NCBI GenBank assembly: GCA_021784975.1
Contig: JAJYGU010000403.1
Location: 1 to 7,683 of the forward strand
Direction: 5' to 3'
DNA from: Planctomycetota bacterium
Lineage (GTDB): Bacteria > Planctomycetota > Planctomycetia > Pirellulales > Thermoguttaceae
DNA length: 7,683 nucleotides
Positions 5,326-7,683 of the stretch are shown here, one piece after another. Position 1 is the first letter of the stretch. Every line of letters starts with the position of its first letter. A program made the position numbers and the translations under genes. The notes below the pieces were generated by a model that was given only the letters and a program-made list of their open reading frames with translations, made no database searches and was not told where the DNA came from.

Positions 5326-6597
5326 ATGGCGCTACGATTGAGTTCACTACAGTTGCTGATAGTTGTTGGTCTGACCTTGTACGGCCTGAGCCAGGCGACG
5401 GCGGATGAGGTGGGTGCGAATGCCGCCGTCGTGAAACGGGTGGCGGCGTTGGGCGGCGGAATTACCCGCGACGCCAAGAAGAACATCATTGGCATTGATC
5501 TGTCCGAGTGTCCGGCCACCGACGCCGACATCCAGTTGTTCTCCGCCTTGCCCGGTCTGCGAGACCTGAGCCTGTGGGGCGCCGAAATCACCGACCGAGG
5601 CGTGGAACATCTGGCGGCTTTTCCCAAGCTGACTAATCTTGTGCTGGAGAATACCGAGGTCCACGACGACGGCCTGGCGGCCCTCAAGAAGCTGCGGCAA
5701 CTGAAGTCGCTCAATCTGCGGCGGAGCACCTATATGACCGACGCCGGCTTGGCAGTGCTCGAAGACCTGCCGAATCTGCAATCCTTGTCGCTGTTGTTCA
5801 ACAACATTACCGACGACGGACTGGTGCACCTGAAGGGGCTCAAGAAGCTCAAAATGCTCGATCTGCGCGGTTGCGCCCAGATCACCGACGATGGGCTGAA
5901 GCAGATCGTGGGCTTGCCCAGTCTTAAGGTCCTCAAATTGCGCAACCCGGCAATCACCGACGCCGGTCTGGCGGAGTTGCAGGGCATGAAGCAGTTGGTG
6001 TCGCTCTCGGTGGAGGACACGCCCATTACCGACGCGGGTCTGGCCTGTCTGGCCAAGTTGCCGAAACTGGAAGACCTGACCATCTTCCGCTGCGAGAACA
6101 TCACCGACGCCGGCTTGAAAAACCTCAACCACCTGGTCGATTTGAAGCAGCTCGACATGCGGGGAGTGGCGATTTCCGGGGCCGGCCTGGCCGCCCTGAG
6201 CGGTGCCAAAGGACTCAGAAAGCTCAACCTCAGCGAGACCATGGTGGACGATGCCGGCATGCAAAACGTGGGACGATTTCCGGCCTTGGAGTGGCTCGAC
6301 CTCTGGCACACCCCCATCAGCAACGCCGGTCTGCGGCCGTTGACGGGCTTGAAACACCTCAAATACCTGCGGCTCACCGACACCAAGATTGACGATGCGG
6401 CTGCCGCCACCCTGAGCCGCATGCATAGCCTGGAGACGCTCAACCTCGCCCAAACGCAACTCAGCGATGCCGGCCTGGCCCGACTGAAGGGGCTTTCGCA
6501 CCTGAAATCGCTCAACCTCGAGATGACGCACGTCACCGACCAGGGGCTGAAAGCCTTTCGCCAGGCCCTGCCCAAGTGCAAGATTGGACGGGGATAA
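5326..6597 (+). CDS. Secreted leucine-rich-repeat protein, about 14 repeats
   Basis: A 423-residue protein with a Sec signal peptide: MALRLSS, a hydrophobic core LQLLIVVGLTLYGL, and an ATA site predicting cleavage after residue 26. After a short cap region (about 33-77, with a degenerate repeat at IIGIDLSECPATDADIQL), fourteen consecutive LRR units cover about 78-417. Ten are 24 residues and four are 25. Their consensus is LxxLxLxxTxITDAGLxxL, the type found in many planctomycete proteins and related to the cysteine-containing/GALA LRR classes. The ITDAGL core is worn in units 9 and 12 (ISGAGL, IDDAAA). LRR solenoids bind proteins or glycans; no catalytic domain, membrane anchor or sorting signal is visible, so the protein is probably periplasmic or exported. 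The aminotransferase gene begins 5 bases after its stop codon. Ligand and role are unknown. Confidence 0.95.
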   Translation: MALRLSSLQLLIVVGLTLYGLSQATADEVGANAAVVKRVAALGGGITRDAKKNIIGIDLSECPATDADIQLFSALPGLRDLSLWGAEITDRGVEHLAAFPKLTNLVLENTEVHDDGLAALKKLRQLKSLNLRRSTYMTDAGLAVLEDLPNLQSLSLLFNNITDDGLVHLKGLKKLKMLDLRGCAQITDDGLKQIVGLPSLKVLKLRNPAITDAGLAELQGMKQLVSLSVEDTPITDAGLACLAKLPKLEDLTIFRCENITDAGLKNLNHLVDLKQLDMRGVAISGAGLAALSGAKGLRKLNLSETMVDDAGMQNVGRFPALEWLDLWHTPISNAGLRPLTGLKHLKYLRLTDTKIDDAAAATLSRMHSLETLNLAQTQLSDAGLARLKGLSHLKSLNLEMTHVTDQGLKAFRQALPKCKIGRG

Positions 6598-6602
6598 ATA
6601 CC

Positions 6603-7683
6603 GTGTCCACCCATTGGCTTGCCGACCGCACCCGATTGTTTGACTCCTCCGGCATCCGCAAGGTCTTCGACCTCGCCGGAGAGTTGACGGACCCGATCAA
6701 CCTCTCCATCGGGCAGCCCGACTTCGACGTGCCGGCGCCGGTCCGTCAGGCGGCCATCAACGCCATCCAAAGCCGCAAGAACGGCTATGCGCTCACCCAG
6801 GGCATGCCGGTGCTCCGCGAAAAACTTCAGGCCGAGATTACCCGCCGGTATGGGCACGACGGCCGCGAGGTTTTCGTTTCCTCGGGCACGAGCGGCGCCC
6901 TGATGCTGGCCCTGAGTGTGCTGGTAAATCCGGGCGACGAGGTGATCGTCTTCGATCCGTATTTCGTCATGTACGACGCGTTGACGGCGGTCGTCGGCGG
7001 CAAGGTGGTCTATGTCGACACCTATCCCGACTTTCGCCTCGATCTCAGTCGCGTTGCCGACGCGATCACCCCGCGGACCAAGGCCATCCTCTTCAATAGT
7101 CCGGCCAACCCCACCGGGGCGGTGGCCGGCGAAGAAGAAGTGCGGCAGTTGGCCCAGTTGGCGGCCGAGCGGGACGTTGTCTTGGTGAGCGACGAGATTT
7201 ACCGGGCGTTTTGCTACGACCGACCGTTCGTCTCGCCCGCCAGCTACAATCCGCAAACGCTGGTGATCGACGGCTTCAGCAAGACCTACGCCATGACCGG
7301 CTGGCGGGTCGGTTTCGCCCACGGGCCGGCGGCGATCATCCACGAGATGACCAAGCTGCAACAATACAGTTTTGTCTGCGCGCCGCAGCCGTTTCAATGG
7401 GCGGCGGCCTCGGCCATGGAGGTCGACATGACCACCGAGATCGAGGCCTACCGCCGTAAACGCGACCTGATCGTGGCCGGCCTGGCCGACTACTACGAGC
7501 TGATCGCTCCCGCCGGGGCGTTTTACGCGTTTCCCAAGCTGCCCTGGGGCTCGGGCCTGGAGTTCGTCGCCCGGGCGATCGAGAGGCACCAACTGCTGGT
7601 CATCCCCGGCAGCGTCTTCAGCCGCCGCGACACCCACTTCCGCCTCTCCTATGCCGCGGACGACGCCACGCTCGAGCGCGGCA
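6603..7683 (+). CDS. PLP-dependent class I/II aminotransferase (3' end outside window)
   Basis: The frame opens at GTG 6603 and is still open at the window edge after 360 codons; family members are usually about 380-400 residues, so little is missing. It transfers amino groups between an amino acid and a 2-oxo acid using pyridoxal phosphate. Fold-type I landmarks are all present: INLSIGQPDFDVP near the N-terminus, SSGTSGALMLAL for cofactor phosphate binding, NPTG with N169, SDEIY with D197 and Y200, the Schiff-base lysine K227 in GFSKTYAMTGWRVGF, and the carboxylate-binding arginine R347 in HFRLSYA. This is the aspartate/aromatic aminotransferase superfamily (subgroup I); the actual substrate cannot be read from these motifs. 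No in-frame ATG is near the start, and a purine-rich GGACGGGGA (6586-6594) inside the end of the LRR gene can serve as ribosome binding site, so translation is likely coupled to it. Confidence 0.96.
   Translation, partial: MSTHWLADRTRLFDSSGIRKVFDLAGELTDPINLSIGQPDFDVPAPVRQAAINAIQSRKNGYALTQGMPVLREKLQAEITRRYGHDGREVFVSSGTSGALMLALSVLVNPGDEVIVFDPYFVMYDALTAVVGGKVVYVDTYPDFRLDLSRVADAITPRTKAILFNSPANPTGAVAGEEEVRQLAQLAAERDVVLVSDEIYRAFCYDRPFVSPASYNPQTLVIDGFSKTYAMTGWRVGFAHGPAAIIHEMTKLQQYSFVCAPQPFQWAAASAMEVDMTTEIEAYRRKRDLIVAGLADYYELIAPAGAFYAFPKLPWGSGLEFVARAIERHQLLVIPGSVFSRRDTHFRLSYAADDATLERG

Noticed and set aside
5022..5729. 235-codon minus-strand frame
   Set aside because: It spans repeat copy B and the antisense of the LRR signal peptide; no domain and poor codon pattern.
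5347..6531. 394-codon minus-strand frame rich in Gln/Gly/Val
   Set aside because: It is the mirror of the LRR repeats; its apparent periodicity comes from the LRR gene on the other strand.
5730..7637. Very long open frame (635 codons) on the minus strand
   Set aside because: It is antisense to the LRR and aminotransferase genes, both of which have complete family motifs. Its protein has no recognisable domain; long antisense frames are expected from G/C-ending codons and repeated LRR units.
1..7683. CRISPR array, tRNA, rRNA or insertion sequence
   Set aside because: I found no regularly spaced direct repeats, no cloverleaf or rRNA-like sequence, and no transposase motifs on either strand.

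Overview
The window looks like chromosomal DNA from a GC-rich planctomycete, most likely of the Pirellulales type. This rests on the mix of a Gfo/Idh/MocA oxidoreductase tail, an exported leucine-rich-repeat protein of the ITDAGL type, anchored TPR and small membrane proteins, G/C-ending codons, and a GC-rich palindromic intergenic repeat of a style I associate with that group. The assignment is inference; no rRNA or other marker gene is present.

Layout. Bases 1-266 hold the 3' end of a Gfo/Idh/MocA-family oxidoreductase gene (+ strand). Bases 267-972 contain no intact gene that I can defend, but have coding-like stretches in shifting frames that may be gene debris. Next come three minus-strand genes. 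They are read from high to low coordinates: an inner-membrane-anchored TPR protein (4738-3944), a small two-helix membrane protein with a possible NTF2-like domain (3855-3328), and a full-length RecQ helicase with an extra C-terminal domain (3198-973). A good sigma-70-like promoter (TTGACG-18-TATACT) lies just upstream of the TPR gene, and the three genes may form one transcription unit.

A 587-base divergent intergenic region (4739-5325) separates this block from two plus-strand genes. It carries two copies of a roughly 110-base multi-hairpin repeat in inverted (head-to-head) orientation, 30 bases apart. Downstream are a secreted LRR protein of 423 residues (5326-6597) and, 5 bases after its stop, a PLP-dependent class I/II aminotransferase (6603 onward, cut by the window edge). 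The close spacing suggests that these two are co-transcribed.

The encoded proteins are of known families and I see no clear new multi-gene system. The least ordinary signals are the inverted pair of multi-hairpin repeats, a heptamer-based inverted repeat between two minus-strand genes, and the broken coding-like region at the left.
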